NCBI GenBank assembly: GCA_036522155.1
Contig: DATDGI010000008.1
Coordinates: 1-49,883, forward strand
Reading direction: 5' to 3'
Source of the DNA: UBA9676 sp036522155
Lineage (GTDB): Bacteria; Actinomycetota; Actinomycetes; Streptosporangiales; Streptosporangiaceae
DNA length: 49,883 nucleotides
Shown here: positions 1 through 8,423 of the stretch, in pieces
Layout of the letters: each line of letters starts with the position of its first letter
How positions within the stretch are numbered: the stretch's first letter is position 1
Made by a program: the position numbers and the translations under genes
Notes under the pieces: model-generated
Seen by the model: only the letters and a program-made list of their open reading frames with translations
Told to the model about the DNA's origin: nothing
The model's database searches: none

Positions 1-389
1 TCCACCACGATGGCCACCGCCCCGGAATCGGCCAGGATCCACTCCACCTGCTCGGCGGACGAGGTCTCGTACACCGGGACGGTGACCGCGCCGGCCGCCC
101 AGATCGCGTAGTCGGCGACGGTCCACTCGTAGCGGGTGCGCGACATCAGCGCGACCCGGTCACCCGTGCCGATGCCGGCCGCGATGAGGCCCTTGGCGTG
201 CGCGGCGACGTCGTCGCGGAACGCCGCGGCGGTGACATCCCGCCAGCCGGCCCCGTCCGCTCCGGCCGGGCCGGCCTGGCGCCGGATGACCACGTCGCCG
301 GGGCGGTCCTGGGCGCGCGCGAACACCGTGTCGGTCAGCCGCGCCGAGGCCGGGATCTCCACGACGGCCGGCGTGGTGTACTCGCGCAT
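1..389 (-). CDS. AMP-binding long-chain acyl-CoA synthetase (N-terminal part, cut by window edge)
   Basis: Only the first 129 codons lie in the window; the gene runs off the left edge. The start is an ATG at 389 with a strong ribosome binding site (AAGGAGG on the minus strand at about 394-400). The visible protein reads like the N-terminus of FadD15-type long-chain fatty-acid CoA ligases: an opening segment, a Gly-rich GIGTGDRVALMSRT stretch, then the YEWTVADYAIWAAGAVTVPV region typical of the N-terminal ANL domain. Such enzymes adenylate a fatty acid and transfer it to CoA. The ATP-binding P-loop and the C-terminal domain lie outside the window, so substrate class is inferred from N-terminal resemblance. 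It is divergent from the metallophosphoesterase at 559. Confidence 0.8.
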   Translation of the reverse strand, partial: MREYTTPAVVEIPASARLTDTVFARAQDRPGDVVIRRQAGPAGADGAGWRDVTAAAFRDDVAAHAKGLIAAGIGTGDRVALMSRTRYEWTVADYAIWAAGAVTVPVYETSSAEQVEWILADSGAVAIVV

Positions 390-558
390 GCGTGCCTCCT
401 TGCCCGCGCCCGGGACCGGCGACGACCGCGGTCAGCCCGGGACCTGCCCTGTTCCTGGGTAGCTTACGGCGGCCGTCACCCGGACCGCCGCGCCCGCCAC
501 CTGAGCCGTTCCCGGTGGCGGGCCCGGTCATTCCCGCCCCCGCCCTAATGTGTCGTCC

Positions 559-1326
559 ATGCGGGTCCACGTGGTCAGCGACGTGCACGGCGCGGCCGGC
601 CCGCTGCGCACGGCGGGCGTGGGCGCCGACGCCCTCATCTGCCTCGGGGATCTGCTGCTGTTCGTCGACTACGCCGACCCCGGGCGGGGCATCTTCCCCG
701 AGCTGTTCGGCGCCGACGCGGCCCGCCGGTTCATCGAGCTGCGGACCGAGAAGCGGTTCGACGAGGCCCGCGCCCTGTCCGCCGGGCTGTGGCGGGAACT
801 CGGCGGCGACCCGGCCGAGCACATCCGGGGTGCCGCCAGCCGCCAGTACGCGGAACTGTTCGCGGCCCTGCCCGAGCCGGCCTACCTCACCTACGGCAAC
901 GTGGACATCCCGCGCCTGTGGGACGGCCAGCTGCGCCCCGGTCACCGGGTGCTGGACGGGGAGCGCACCGAGCTGGGGGGATGGACGTTCGGGTTCGTGG
1001 GCGGCGGGCTGCGCTCGCCCTACCGGACCCCGAACGAGCTCGACGACGACGCGTACGCGGCCAAGGTCGCCGCGGTGGGGGAGGTGGACGTGCTGTGCAG
1101 CCATATCCCGCCGGCGGTGCCGCAGCTGCTGTACGACACGGTCGCCCGCCGGCTGGAACGCGGGAGCGAGGCGCTGGCCAGCCATATCCGCCGCACCCAG
1201 CCCCGGTTCGTGCTGTTCGGCCACGTGCACCAGCCCCTGGCCCGCCGGGCCAGGATCGGCCGCACCGAGTGCGTCAACGTCGGCCATTTCCGCGCCACCG
1301 GGAAACCGTATGTCCTGGAGTGGTAG
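559..1326 (+). CDS. metallophosphoesterase (calcineurin-like)
   Basis: 255 aa. The metallophosphoesterase signature is visible in order: SDVHG near the N-terminus, CLGDLLLF (GD block), YGNVD (GN block), SHIPP, and FGHVHQP near the C-terminus. These supply the two-metal ligands of calcineurin-like phosphatases. The GN block is GNVD rather than the common GNHD, so the usual catalytic His of that block is absent; this occurs in several subfamilies. The substrate cannot be told. I prefer ATG 559 over GTG 550 because a TAATGT -10-like hexamer at 546-551 sits 7 nt before the ATG, as in leaderless actinobacterial mRNAs. The SRPBCC gene follows after 15 bp. Confidence 0.85.
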   Translation: MRVHVVSDVHGAAGPLRTAGVGADALICLGDLLLFVDYADPGRGIFPELFGADAARRFIELRTEKRFDEARALSAGLWRELGGDPAEHIRGAASRQYAELFAALPEPAYLTYGNVDIPRLWDGQLRPGHRVLDGERTELGGWTFGFVGGGLRSPYRTPNELDDDAYAAKVAAVGEVDVLCSHIPPAVPQLLYDTVARRLERGSEALASHIRRTQPRFVLFGHVHQPLARRARIGRTECVNVGHFRATGKPYVLEW

Positions 1327-1341
1327 CGGTACGCTCCGAGC

Positions 1342-1794
1342 ATGGCCGACCGGACGAGCGCCAGCATCACCGTGTCCGCGCCCAGGGCCGATGTCATGGC
1401 CGTGATCGCCGACTTCGCCGCCTACCCGCAGTGGGCATCGGCGGTGCGGTCCGCCGATGTCGTCGGCAGCGACGGGGCAGGCCGGCCCAGCCGGGTGCGC
1501 TTCCAGCTCGACGCCGGGGTGATCAGGGACAGCTACGTGCTCGCCTACGACTGGGACGGCGACCGCGCGGTGCGGTGGGACCTGGCCGAGCCCGGGACGG
1601 TGGTCACCGCGATGACCGGCGGCTATCTGCTGGCCGAGGCCGGCGCCGGGACCCAGGTCACCTATGAGCTGACGGTTGACGTCCGGATCCCGATGCTGGG
1701 CATGGTCAAGCGACGGGCGGAGAAGACCATCATCGACACCGCACTGAAGGGACTGAAGGACCGGGTAGAGGCCGGAGAAGGAGGCGCGACGTGA
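1342..1794 (+). CDS. SRPBCC (polyketide cyclase/START-like) family protein
   Basis: 150 aa, a typical length for one START-like hydrophobic-ligand domain. The N-terminus (ASITVSAPRADVMAVIADF then YPQWASAV) is the classic beta-strand plus helix opening of SRPBCC proteins annotated as polyketide cyclase/dehydrase or coenzyme Q-binding. It ends with the long C-terminal helix of the fold. No catalytic residues can be assigned, so ligand and role are unknown. TACGCT at 1330-1335 followed by 6 nt and ATG suggests a leaderless promoter. The stop codon overlaps the GTG start of the next gene by 4 bp (GTGA), so the two are probably co-translated. Confidence 0.8.
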   Translation: MADRTSASITVSAPRADVMAVIADFAAYPQWASAVRSADVVGSDGAGRPSRVRFQLDAGVIRDSYVLAYDWDGDRAVRWDLAEPGTVVTAMTGGYLLAEAGAGTQVTYELTVDVRIPMLGMVKRRAEKTIIDTALKGLKDRVEAGEGGAT

Positions 1795-2336
1795 CAGACC
1801 AGTCCAGCCGGTCCGGCCCGGACCCGATCGGCGACTTCCAGCGGTGGCTCATCCGCTCGGGTGCCCGCAGCGTGACCCGTGAGGTGGGCGGCCAGCTCCG
1901 CTCGGTGCTCGGGCGCGGCGACCAGTCGGGCGACGTCTGGGACCGGGCCACCAAGCCGCCACCCGAGGAGGCCCCCGAATGTGCGTGGTGCCCGCTGTGC
2001 CGGGCCGCCCGGGCGCTGCGGGAATCGGGCCCGGGGGCGGGCGCGCAGGTCGCGGCCGCGGGCGGCGCCCTGACCGGGCTGGCCCAGGAGATCATGCATG
2101 GGGTGGAGTCGGCGCTGGCCGCCAGCGGGCGGACGGCCAGCCCGGATGGCCAGGACGCGGCGCCGCCGGAGGCCACGCTCTGGGCGGACGTGACCGTGCG
2201 GGCCGACGTCACCGGGGAGGACCTGACCGTCCAGGACGTGACCGTGCAGGACGTCCGGCTGCGCGACGCGCGGGATGAGCCCGGGCCGGCGGAGACCGCG
2301 GAAGGACCACCGGATGAGCCTGACCATCGGGGTTGA
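1791..2336 (+). CDS. DUF5304-like protein with CxxCxxC motif
   Basis: 181 aa and soluble. The start is GTG 1791, overlapping the SRPBCC stop by 4 bp. After about 60 residues there is a short cysteine block, ECAWCPLCRAARALRE, which I recognise from actinobacterial DUF5304 proteins that sit next to a glucokinase gene. The C-terminal third is low-complexity, with repeating acidic V-T-V/D-V units (for example VTVQDVTVQDV). The cysteines could bind metal, but only three are close together. Function is unknown. Its 3' end overlaps the glucokinase start by 23 bp, so it belongs to the same transcription unit. Confidence 0.65.
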   Translation: MTDQSSRSGPDPIGDFQRWLIRSGARSVTREVGGQLRSVLGRGDQSGDVWDRATKPPPEEAPECAWCPLCRAARALRESGPGAGAQVAAAGGALTGLAQEIMHGVESALAASGRTASPDGQDAAPPEATLWADVTVRADVTGEDLTVQDVTVQDVRLRDARDEPGPAETAEGPPDEPDHRG

Positions 2337-3282
2337 TATCGGCGGCACCAAGGTCGCCGCCGGGGTGGTGGACGAGCACGGGAAGATAATCGAGCGGGTC
2401 CGGCGGCCCACCCCCTCGGCCAGCCCGGAGCGCACCGCGCAGGTCATCGCCGGGGCCATCACCGATCTGCTCGCCCGGCACCGGGTCACCGCGATCGGCC
2501 TGGGCGCGGCCGGGTTCGTTACCGAGACCGGGGGAACCGTCCGGTTCGCGCCCAACCTGGCCTGGCGCGACGAGCCGCTCCGGCAGCGGGTCGAGGATGC
2601 GGTCGGGCTGCCCGTGGTGGTCGAGAACGACGCGAACGCCAGCGCCTGGGCGGAGGTGAGGTTCGGCGCCGCCCGCGGGCACGAGCAGGTCATGTTCGTC
2701 GCGGTCGGCACCGGTATCGGGGCCGGGATCGTGCTGGACGGCAGGCTCTACCGTGGCCGGTGGGGGATGGCCGGCGAGCCGGGGCACGTCCGGGTGGTGC
2801 CCGAGGGCCGCCTGTGCGGCTGCGGCAACCGCGGCTGCTGGGAGCAGTACGCCAGCGGCAGCGCGCTGGTGGCCGAGGCCCGGGACTACGCCCGCCGGTC
2901 GCCGGAGGCGGCGGTGCGGCTGCTCCAGCTCGCGGGCGGCACCCCGGAGGGCATCACCGGCGCGCAGGTCACCAAGGCGGCGCGGGAAGGTGACCCGGGC
3001 GCGCTGCGGTGTTTCGAGACCGTCGGTGGCTGGCTGGGCCAGGGGCTGGCCGACCTGGCCGCCATCCTCGACCCGGGCTGCTTCGTCATCGGTGGCGGCG
3101 TGTCCGACGCCGGGGATCTGCTGATCGGCCCGGCCCGGGCGGCGTTCAGCCGCAGCCTCACCGGCCGCGCCTACCGGGATCAGGCGCCGGTCAAGCTGGC
3201 CGAGCTGGGTGCCGACGCCGGCCTGGTGGGCGCGGCCGACCTGGCGCGCGGCACAGGCTCAGCACCGGCCGGCGGAAGCTGA
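2314..3282 (+). CDS. glkA: ROK-family glucokinase
   Basis: 322 aa, the expected size for bacterial ROK glucokinases, which phosphorylate glucose to glucose-6-phosphate. Visible are the N-terminal phosphate loop (VDIGGTKVAAGVVD, residues 7-20), the catalytic-aspartate block VENDANASAWAE near residue 105, EPGHVRV near 155, and the zinc-binding ROK signature CGCGNRGCWEQYASGSAL from about residue 168. The start is ATG 2314, with GAAGGA about 8 nt upstream; an in-frame ATG at 2275 lacks such a site and lies deeper in the preceding gene. In Streptomyces the homologue glkA also mediates glucose repression; whether that applies here is inference. It is convergent with the membrane-protein gene at 3299. 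Confidence 0.88.
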   Translation: MSLTIGVDIGGTKVAAGVVDEHGKIIERVRRPTPSASPERTAQVIAGAITDLLARHRVTAIGLGAAGFVTETGGTVRFAPNLAWRDEPLRQRVEDAVGLPVVVENDANASAWAEVRFGAARGHEQVMFVAVGTGIGAGIVLDGRLYRGRWGMAGEPGHVRVVPEGRLCGCGNRGCWEQYASGSALVAEARDYARRSPEAAVRLLQLAGGTPEGITGAQVTKAAREGDPGALRCFETVGGWLGQGLADLAAILDPGCFVIGGGVSDAGDLLIGPARAAFSRSLTGRAYRDQAPVKLAELGADAGLVGAADLARGTGSAPAGGS

Positions 3283-3298
3283 CCCGAGCCAGCAGCTC

Positions 3299-3829
3299 TT
3301 ACACCACGGCCCCGTCGTCGGGGCCGGAGTCGGCCGGCGGCCGGTCATTCATCCGGACCACCAGCGCCGCGAACCCTCCGACGAACGCCCCCACCGCGGC
3401 GAACGCGGCCCAGCCCGGGACCTGCCAGCCGAGCATGACGGCGAGCAGCAGGTAGCCGGGCCCACCGAACAGCGCCGTCCAGGCACCCTTGCTGATGGGG
3501 TCCAGCCGGGGCAGCGGCGGCGGTGTGGGCGGCACAAAGTGCTCGCTGTCGTCGGCCGGGGGTGGCTGTGGCGGCTGGGCCGGGCGGATGATCCGGAGCC
3601 GGGGCGGTGCCGGGATCACGCCCGGCACCGGGTCGTCCCAGCCGGGCAGTTGCGCCGGGGGCAGGTCCGGGTCGGTGTCGTCGCCGGGCACACCGGCCGC
3701 CGCTGCGCCCTCTCCGGACAATTCTTCCCTGACCGGCCACGGCACCGCGCCGCCGGTCACCCCCGGGGCGCCGTACTGGGCAACCAGGTCGCGCCAGGCC
3801 GCCTCGTCGTCTGCGGTCTCACCCGCCAT
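3299..3829 (-). CDS. hypothetical two-pass membrane protein, Pro-rich N-terminus
   Basis: 176 aa. The first two thirds are hydrophilic and rich in Asp, Pro and Ala, including PPQPPPADDSEHFVPPTPPP and then LPRLDP. This is followed by two closely spaced hydrophobic segments (about GGPGYLLLAVMLGW and VPGWAAFAAVGAFVGGFAALVV) and a short charged tail. The layout predicts a small membrane protein with a cytoplasmic N-terminus. The HFVPPxPPPLP signature is familiar from actinobacterial proteins without a known function. Its ATG at 3829 lies inside the 3' end of the alpha/beta-hydrolase gene (11 bp overlap), so the two are probably translationally coupled. Confidence 0.7.
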   Translation of the reverse strand: MAGETADDEAAWRDLVAQYGAPGVTGGAVPWPVREELSGEGAAAAGVPGDDTDPDLPPAQLPGWDDPVPGVIPAPPRLRIIRPAQPPQPPPADDSEHFVPPTPPPLPRLDPISKGAWTALFGGPGYLLLAVMLGWQVPGWAAFAAVGAFVGGFAALVVRMNDRPPADSGPDDGAVV

Positions 3830-4634
3830 CGTCCCCGGTCACCCCCTCACTCTGGTCGGATGCGGCGATCAGCCCGGGCGGGCTGCCCGCACGGCCGTTT
3901 GCCCGGACGAACTCCAGGCTGCCCGCGAAAATTTCGTCCGCATCGTTGTCGAGCGTGGCCACGTGATAACTATTCCGGAGCTCTCTGACAGTCAGCTGCC
4001 CGGCCGGCAGCGCCGACTGCAGGATCCGCATGCTCGCCGGCCCGACCACGTGGTCGTCGGTGCTGTGATAGGCCAGCACCGGCTGGGTCACGTCGGCGAG
4101 CCGCTGCTGGGTGAGCTTCCACAGTTGCGGCAGGCTGGCCGCGGCCCGGACCGGCACCCGGTCGTAGGACAGTTCGTGGGCGCCGTCCTTCTTGATGTCG
4201 CTGCCGATGCCCTTCAGCGAGGGCACGACCAGCTTGAGCACCGGGGCGAGCAGGAAGAGCTTGGTGTCGGCGGTGACCGACGGGTTCACCAGCACCAGGC
4301 CGGCCACCTCCGGCCCGTGCCGCTCGGCGAGCCGCAGCGCCAGGCAGCCGCCCATCGAGATACCCATCGCGAAGATCTGGCTGGCGTGCCCCTGCAGGTC
4401 GGCATAGGCGCGCTCGATCTCCGCGTACCAGTCCTCCCAGCGGGTGCGGCCCATCTCCTGCCAGGTGGTGCCGTGCCCGGGCAGCCGGGGCAGCGACACC
4501 GTCAGCCCGGCTGTGGCCAGGTACTCCGCCCATGGCCGCAGCGTGGCCGGGCTGCCGGTGAACCCGTGGCACAGCAGGACCCCGGTGGCCCCGCCAGAGT
4601 GGAAGAACGGCTCCGCACCCGGCAGCACTGGCAT
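3819..4634 (-). CDS. alpha/beta-hydrolase (carboxylesterase / monoacylglycerol-lipase-like)
   Basis: 271 aa. The oxyanion block LLCHGFTGSP is near residue 25, the nucleophile elbow is GISMGG, the acid is in YHSTDDHVV, and the catalytic His is in NSYHVATLDND. This order and length match the Est30-type carboxylesterases that hydrolyse short- to medium-chain acyl esters or monoacylglycerols. I chose ATG 4634 because AGAGGA lies 8 nt upstream; GTG codons at 4652 and 4640 are alternatives with poorer spacing. The gene is divergent from the PlsC-type acyltransferase and coupled to the small membrane protein. A lipid-related role fits the neighbour but is inference. Confidence 0.85.
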   Translation of the reverse strand: MPVLPGAEPFFHSGGATGVLLCHGFTGSPATLRPWAEYLATAGLTVSLPRLPGHGTTWQEMGRTRWEDWYAEIERAYADLQGHASQIFAMGISMGGCLALRLAERHGPEVAGLVLVNPSVTADTKLFLLAPVLKLVVPSLKGIGSDIKKDGAHELSYDRVPVRAAASLPQLWKLTQQRLADVTQPVLAYHSTDDHVVGPASMRILQSALPAGQLTVRELRNSYHVATLDNDADEIFAGSLEFVRANGRAGSPPGLIAASDQSEGVTGDDGG

Positions 4635-4772
4635 GCTCACCGTCCTCTCCACGCGTGCTCATGCCCTGCTGGCATCGTCGCACGGCGGCGCGGGCCCGCG
4701 CACCCTCCGCCGGTATCCAGCCGGTCCCGGCGAGCCCTCCTGCTGCCGCCCATCACATGGGACGATGTGAGC

Positions 4773-5498
4773 GTGTTCTACTGGGTGGTGAAGGCGATCC
4801 TGGGCCCGCTGCTGGCGATCCTGTTCCGGCCGTGGGCGGAAGGCACCGAGAACGTGCCCCGGGAAGGCGCGGCCATCCTGGCCAGCAACCACCTGTCGTT
4901 CTCCGACCACTTCTTCGGCCCGCTGCCGCTGCCACGCAAGGTGACCTTTCTCGCCAAGTCCGAATACTTCACCGGCCGCGGCCTGAAGGGGCTGATCAGC
5001 CGGGCCTTTTTCAGCGGGGTCGGGCAGATACCGGTCGACCGGACCGGTGGTGAGGCCAGCGAGCGCGCTCTCACCACCGGGCTGCGGGTGCTGTCCGAGG
5101 GCCGGCTGCTCGGCATCTACCCGGAGGGCACCCGGACCCCGGACGGCCGGCTGTACCGGGGCAAGACCGGGGTGGCCCGGCTCGCACTGGAGTCCCGCGC
5201 GCCGGTGATCCCGACCGCGATGGTGGGAACGTTCGAGTTCATGCCGTCCGGCCGGATCCTGCCCAAGCTCCGAATCCGGCCCGGCGTCAAGTTCGGCAAG
5301 CCGCTGGACTTCTCCCGCTACGCGGGCCTGGAATCGGACCGGCTGGTCCTGCGCGCGGTGACCGACGAGATCATGTACGCGCTGATGGAACTGTCCGGCC
5401 AGGAGTATGTGGACGAGTATGCGCAGCGGGCCAAGAGCCGCCCGCGTACCCACCGCGATCACGAGATCGACGCGGTCAGGACGACGCCAGAACCGTGA
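4773..5498 (+). CDS. 1-acyl-sn-glycerol-3-phosphate acyltransferase (PlsC family)
   Basis: 241 aa. It contains the acyltransferase motif I NHLSFSDHFF (catalytic His and Asp), a basic segment IPVDRTGG, and motif III YPEGTRTPDGRLYRGKTG, all diagnostic of PlsC-type lysophosphatidate acyltransferases that make phosphatidic acid. A hydrophobic N-terminal stretch (FYWVVKAILGPLLAILF) likely anchors it to the inner face of the membrane. The GTG at 4773 gives the usual N-terminus; GTG 4767 is equally in frame. Actinobacteria carry several PlsC paralogues, so a specific step cannot be assigned. It is divergent from the hydrolase gene and followed by a 16-nt hairpin before the DUF4389 gene. Confidence 0.85.
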   Translation: MFYWVVKAILGPLLAILFRPWAEGTENVPREGAAILASNHLSFSDHFFGPLPLPRKVTFLAKSEYFTGRGLKGLISRAFFSGVGQIPVDRTGGEASERALTTGLRVLSEGRLLGIYPEGTRTPDGRLYRGKTGVARLALESRAPVIPTAMVGTFEFMPSGRILPKLRIRPGVKFGKPLDFSRYAGLESDRLVLRAVTDEIMYALMELSGQEYVDEYAQRAKSRPRTHRDHEIDAVRTTPEP

Positions 5499-5550
5499 GC
5501 GTGCCGATTCACTGATATTTTCCGCAGAAGGTCTTCAACTGGCTTCCAGA

Positions 5551-5566
5551 CGGCACTAAGGTGCCG
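5551..5566 (+). other. small hairpin between plsC-like and DUF4389 genes
   Basis: CGGCAC and GTGCCG form a perfect 6-bp stem with a 4-nt TAAG loop, placed 52 bp after the acyltransferase stop and just before the AAAAGGAG ribosome binding site at 5571-5578. There is no U-tract after it, so it is not a clear intrinsic terminator. It could insulate the two genes or structure the 5' leader of the second. Confidence 0.35.
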
Positions 5567-5583
5567 CTCAAAAAGGAGCCACC

Positions 5584-6876
5584 GTGGCCGATATTTCCCT
5601 CGGGGCCGGAATGCCCCCGCCCCCGCCACCCGCCCCGAGGACCGCCGACGAAATCCTGCTGGACGTGCCCGGCCCGGCCCGGCAGCGGCGGCTGACCGTG
5701 CTGGTCCGGTGGCTGCTGGTCATCCCGCACCTCATCGTGCTCTTCTTCCTCGGCCTGGCCGCCCTGGTGACCGTGGTGATCTGCTGGTTCGCGGCGCTGG
5801 TCATCGGCCGGCTGCCGGAATCCATGGCCCGCTTCCTGGTGGACTACCTGCGCTGGACCACCCGCGTCTACGCCTATGCGTGGCTGCTGACCGACCGGTA
5901 CCCTCCGTTCACCCTGGCCGACCCCGACTACCCGGTCCGGATGTCCGCCGCGCCGGGGAAGCTGAACCGGGTGGCCGTCCTGTTCCGGCTGATCATGGTC
6001 ATCCCCGCGGTGATCCTGACCGACATCCTCCTGGCCGGCCTGTTCGCCGTTGGCCTCGTGACCTGGCTGATCGTGCTGGTCCTCGGCCGGATGCCGGAAC
6101 CGCTGCATCAGGCGATCGCCGCCGCCGTGCGCTACTCCGTCCGCTACACCGGCTACTTCTACCTGATGAGCGCCACCTACCCATGGTGGGGGCTGTTCGG
6201 TGACCAGCCCGGCCCCGCCTCAACCGGGGCGGCCACGCTCACCCTGCCGGAAGCCGGGCCGCAAGAAGCCGGGCCGCCGGAAGCCGGGCCGCCGGACGCC
6301 GGGTCAGCGGAGTCGTGGCCGCCTCAGGGGGACAGCACCGCCCCATCCTCGCCGGGCTGGCCGGCCGGCCCGCAGCCGTGGCGGATCGTGCTGTCCAGCG
6401 GGGCAAAAGTGCTGGTCGGCGTGATGATCGGCATTGGCGCGGTGAATTACGTCACTAATGTGGCCCTCGGCGTGAGCGGGAACAACCCGGCGTCGCGGGT
6501 GGTCGCCATCGACACCGTGGGGGTCGCGTACCAGGCACTGAGCAGCGAGGCCAGGCAGCAGAACACGGCCGAGGCCGCGTGCCAGGCCACGGCCAGCCGG
6601 CTGGCTTGTGCGACCGCGTTTGACCGGCAGATCGCGAAGGACCTGGCGGCGTTCGCGAACACGGTCAGCACGACTCCCATGCCGCCGGGCGCGCAGTCCG
6701 CCGCCAGCCAGCTGACGTCCGCCGCCGGCCAGGCGGAGTCGGCCCTCAAGCAGCTCGCGACGGCTACCACGCCAGCGCAGTACCAGCAGCTTCTGGCGAG
6801 CACGGGGCTCGACCAGAAGCTGCGCGCGGTCGACTCGGACTATCAGAGACTCGTCAACACGCTGGGCACCAGCTGA
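5584..6876 (+). CDS. DUF4389 domain membrane protein with C-terminal extracytoplasmic region
   Basis: 430 aa, GTG start with a strong AAAAGGAG site. The N-terminal half carries two copies of the DUF4389 pattern: RWLLVIPHLIVLFFLGLAAL then RWTTRVYAYAWLLTDRYPPF, and RLIMVIPAVILTDILLAGL then VRYTGYFYLMSATYPWWG. Each copy is a membrane hairpin. A short PEAGP-type repeat linker follows (DNA at about 6247-6303), then a single membrane helix (VLVGVMIGIGAVNYVTNVAL), then about 150 mostly polar residues with two Cys (AACQATASRLACATAF) that probably lie outside the membrane. Function is unknown. The gene ends 1 bp before the convergent glpK stop. Confidence 0.75.
   Translation: MADISLGAGMPPPPPPAPRTADEILLDVPGPARQRRLTVLVRWLLVIPHLIVLFFLGLAALVTVVICWFAALVIGRLPESMARFLVDYLRWTTRVYAYAWLLTDRYPPFTLADPDYPVRMSAAPGKLNRVAVLFRLIMVIPAVILTDILLAGLFAVGLVTWLIVLVLGRMPEPLHQAIAAAVRYSVRYTGYFYLMSATYPWWGLFGDQPGPASTGAATLTLPEAGPQEAGPPEAGPPDAGSAESWPPQGDSTAPSSPGWPAGPQPWRIVLSSGAKVLVGVMIGIGAVNYVTNVALGVSGNNPASRVVAIDTVGVAYQALSSEARQQNTAEAACQATASRLACATAFDRQIAKDLAAFANTVSTTPMPPGAQSAASQLTSAAGQAESALKQLATATTPAQYQQLLASTGLDQKLRAVDSDYQRLVNTLGTS
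6247..6303 (+). repeat. tandem coding repeat encoding PEAGP units
   Basis: Four degenerate 12-15 bp units of the form GAAGCCGGGCCG(CCG) encode PEAGPQEAGPPEAGPPDAG inside the DUF4389 protein. They form a Pro/Glu-rich linker between its membrane block and its last helix. Repeat number may vary between strains. Confidence 0.7.
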
Positions 6877-6877
6877 G

Positions 6878-8404
6878 CTAAGCCGGGCCGGAAACCGGCC
6901 CGGCGGCCCAGCCCCTGGCCCGGTCGACCGCCCGGCGCCAGCGGGCATACCCGGAGTCGTCCCGCGGCCCCGGCTCGAACCGCCGGTCCAGCTGCCAGGT
7001 CGCGGCCAGCTCGTCCGTGCCCGACCACACCCCGGTGGCCAGCCCGGCCAGGAATCCCGCCCCCAGCGCGGTCGTCTCGGCCACTACCGGCCGTGCCACC
7101 GGCACCTGCAACTGGTCCGCCTGCATCTGCATGAGCAGGTCGTTGGCGGCCGCGCCGCCGTCGGCCTTCAGCACCGACCGGTCCCGCCATTCGCCGGTGA
7201 CCATGAGGTCGAACACGTCCCGCACCTCGAACGCGATCGCCTCCAGCGTGGCCCGGGCCAGGTGGGCCCGGGTGGTGCCGCGGGTGAGGCCGGCGATCAG
7301 CCCGCGCGCGTCCGGGTCCCAGTCGGGCGCGCCCAGGCCGGTCAGCGCGGGCACGAACACCACCCCGCCGGAGTCGGGCACGGTCCGGGCCAGCGCCTCG
7401 GTCTCGGCGGCGGCCCCGATCAGGCCGAGCCCGTCCCGCAGCCACTGCACCGCCGCCCCGGTCACGAACACCGAGCCTTCCAGCGCGTAGGTGAGCGTGC
7501 CGGAGCCGTCCATCCAGGCCACCGTGGACAGCAGCCCGCCGGCTGGCCTGGCCACCGTGCCGCCCGTGTTGGCCAGCACGAACGACCCGGTGCCGTAGGT
7601 GCACTTGGCGTCGCCGGGCGCAAAGCAGCCCTGCCCGAACAGCGCCGCCTGCTGGTCCCCGGCGATGCCGGCGATCGGCACCGACAGACCGAGGAAGGTG
7701 CCCGGCTCGGTGTGGCCGGCGACCCCGGTGGAGGGCACCACCTCCGGCAGGGCCCGCTCCGGCACGCGCAGCAGTTCGCACAGTTCCGCCGACCACGCGC
7801 CGGCCGTGATGTCGAACAGCAGCGTGCGGGACGCGTTGGAGGCGTCGGTCACGTGCCGCCGGCCAGCGGTCAGCCGGGCGATCAGGTAGGAGTCCACCGT
7901 GCCCGCCGCCAGCGAGCCGTCCGCCAGGCCCTGCCCGATGGCCGGCTCGTGCTCGGCCAGCCAGGTCAGCTTGGTGCCGGTGAAATAGGGGTCGAGCCGC
8001 AGCCCGGTCAGCTCGCTGACCCGGGGCTCGTGCCCGGACACGCGCAATGCATCACAGATCCGGGCGGTTCGCCGGTCCTGCCAGACGATCGCCCGCCGGG
8101 GGGCGGCCAGGGTCGCCCGGTCCCAGATGACCGCCGTCTCCCGCTGGTTGGTGATGCCCAGGCAGGTGACCGGCCCGGCACCCGCCGTTCGGCGCCCAGA
8201 GCCGTCGGCGCCTGCCTGGCCGAGCGCCTGGCGGCTGGCGGCGAGGGTCGCCTGCCAGATGTCTTCCGGCTCGTGCTCGACCCAGCCGGGCTCGGGATAG
8301 TGCTGGCCGAACTCGGCGTAGCCGCGGCCGGCCACGGTTGCGTCCGGCGCCACCACCAGAGCGGTCACCCCGGTTGTGCCGGCGTCAATCGCGAGGACAC
8401 CCAT
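6878..8404 (-). CDS. glpK: glycerol kinase (FGGY family)
   Basis: 508 aa, normal for GlpK, which converts glycerol to glycerol-3-phosphate with ATP. Visible are the N-terminal AIDAGTTGVTALV phosphate loop, LGITNQRETAVIWDR (substrate/metal region), GIAGDQQAALFGQGCF, CTYGTGSFVLANTG, and GLGAPDWDPDARGLIAGLTRGTTRAHLARATLEAIAF, the FGGY C-terminal signature. These segments are closer to glycerol kinase than to xylulo- or gluconokinase. The start could be ATG 8404 or GTG 8410. Only about 20 bp separate it from the divergent phosphofructokinase gene, so the two promoters must overlap the opposite coding regions. No glpF or glpD is in the window. Confidence 0.85.
   Translation of the reverse strand: MGVLAIDAGTTGVTALVVAPDATVAGRGYAEFGQHYPEPGWVEHEPEDIWQATLAASRQALGQAGADGSGRRTAGAGPVTCLGITNQRETAVIWDRATLAAPRRAIVWQDRRTARICDALRVSGHEPRVSELTGLRLDPYFTGTKLTWLAEHEPAIGQGLADGSLAAGTVDSYLIARLTAGRRHVTDASNASRTLLFDITAGAWSAELCELLRVPERALPEVVPSTGVAGHTEPGTFLGLSVPIAGIAGDQQAALFGQGCFAPGDAKCTYGTGSFVLANTGGTVARPAGGLLSTVAWMDGSGTLTYALEGSVFVTGAAVQWLRDGLGLIGAAAETEALARTVPDSGGVVFVPALTGLGAPDWDPDARGLIAGLTRGTTRAHLARATLEAIAFEVRDVFDLMVTGEWRDRSVLKADGGAAANDLLMQMQADQLQVPVARPVVAETTALGAGFLAGLATGVWSGTDELAATWQLDRRFEPGPRDDSGYARWRRAVDRARGWAAGPVSGPA
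6882..6904. terminator. bidirectional hairpin between convergent DUF4389 gene and glpK
   Basis: GCCGGGCCGG and CCGGCCCGGC form a perfect 10-bp inverted repeat around an AAA loop, starting 5 bp past the DUF4389 stop and lying in the last codons of glpK. There is no U-tract on either side, but very strong GC hairpins between convergent genes often end transcription in actinobacteria. Confidence 0.5.
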
Positions 8405-8410
8405 GGCCAC

Positions 8411-8416
8411 TAATGT
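8411..8416 (+). promoter_or_regulatory. -10-like hexamer for leaderless pfkA transcript
   Basis: TAATGT lies 7 nt before the pfkA ATG, so transcription would begin at or next to the start codon. There is no ribosome binding site in front of the gene, which agrees with a leaderless message. A -35 element is not evident. Confidence 0.45.
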
Positions 8417-8423
8417 TGCCTGT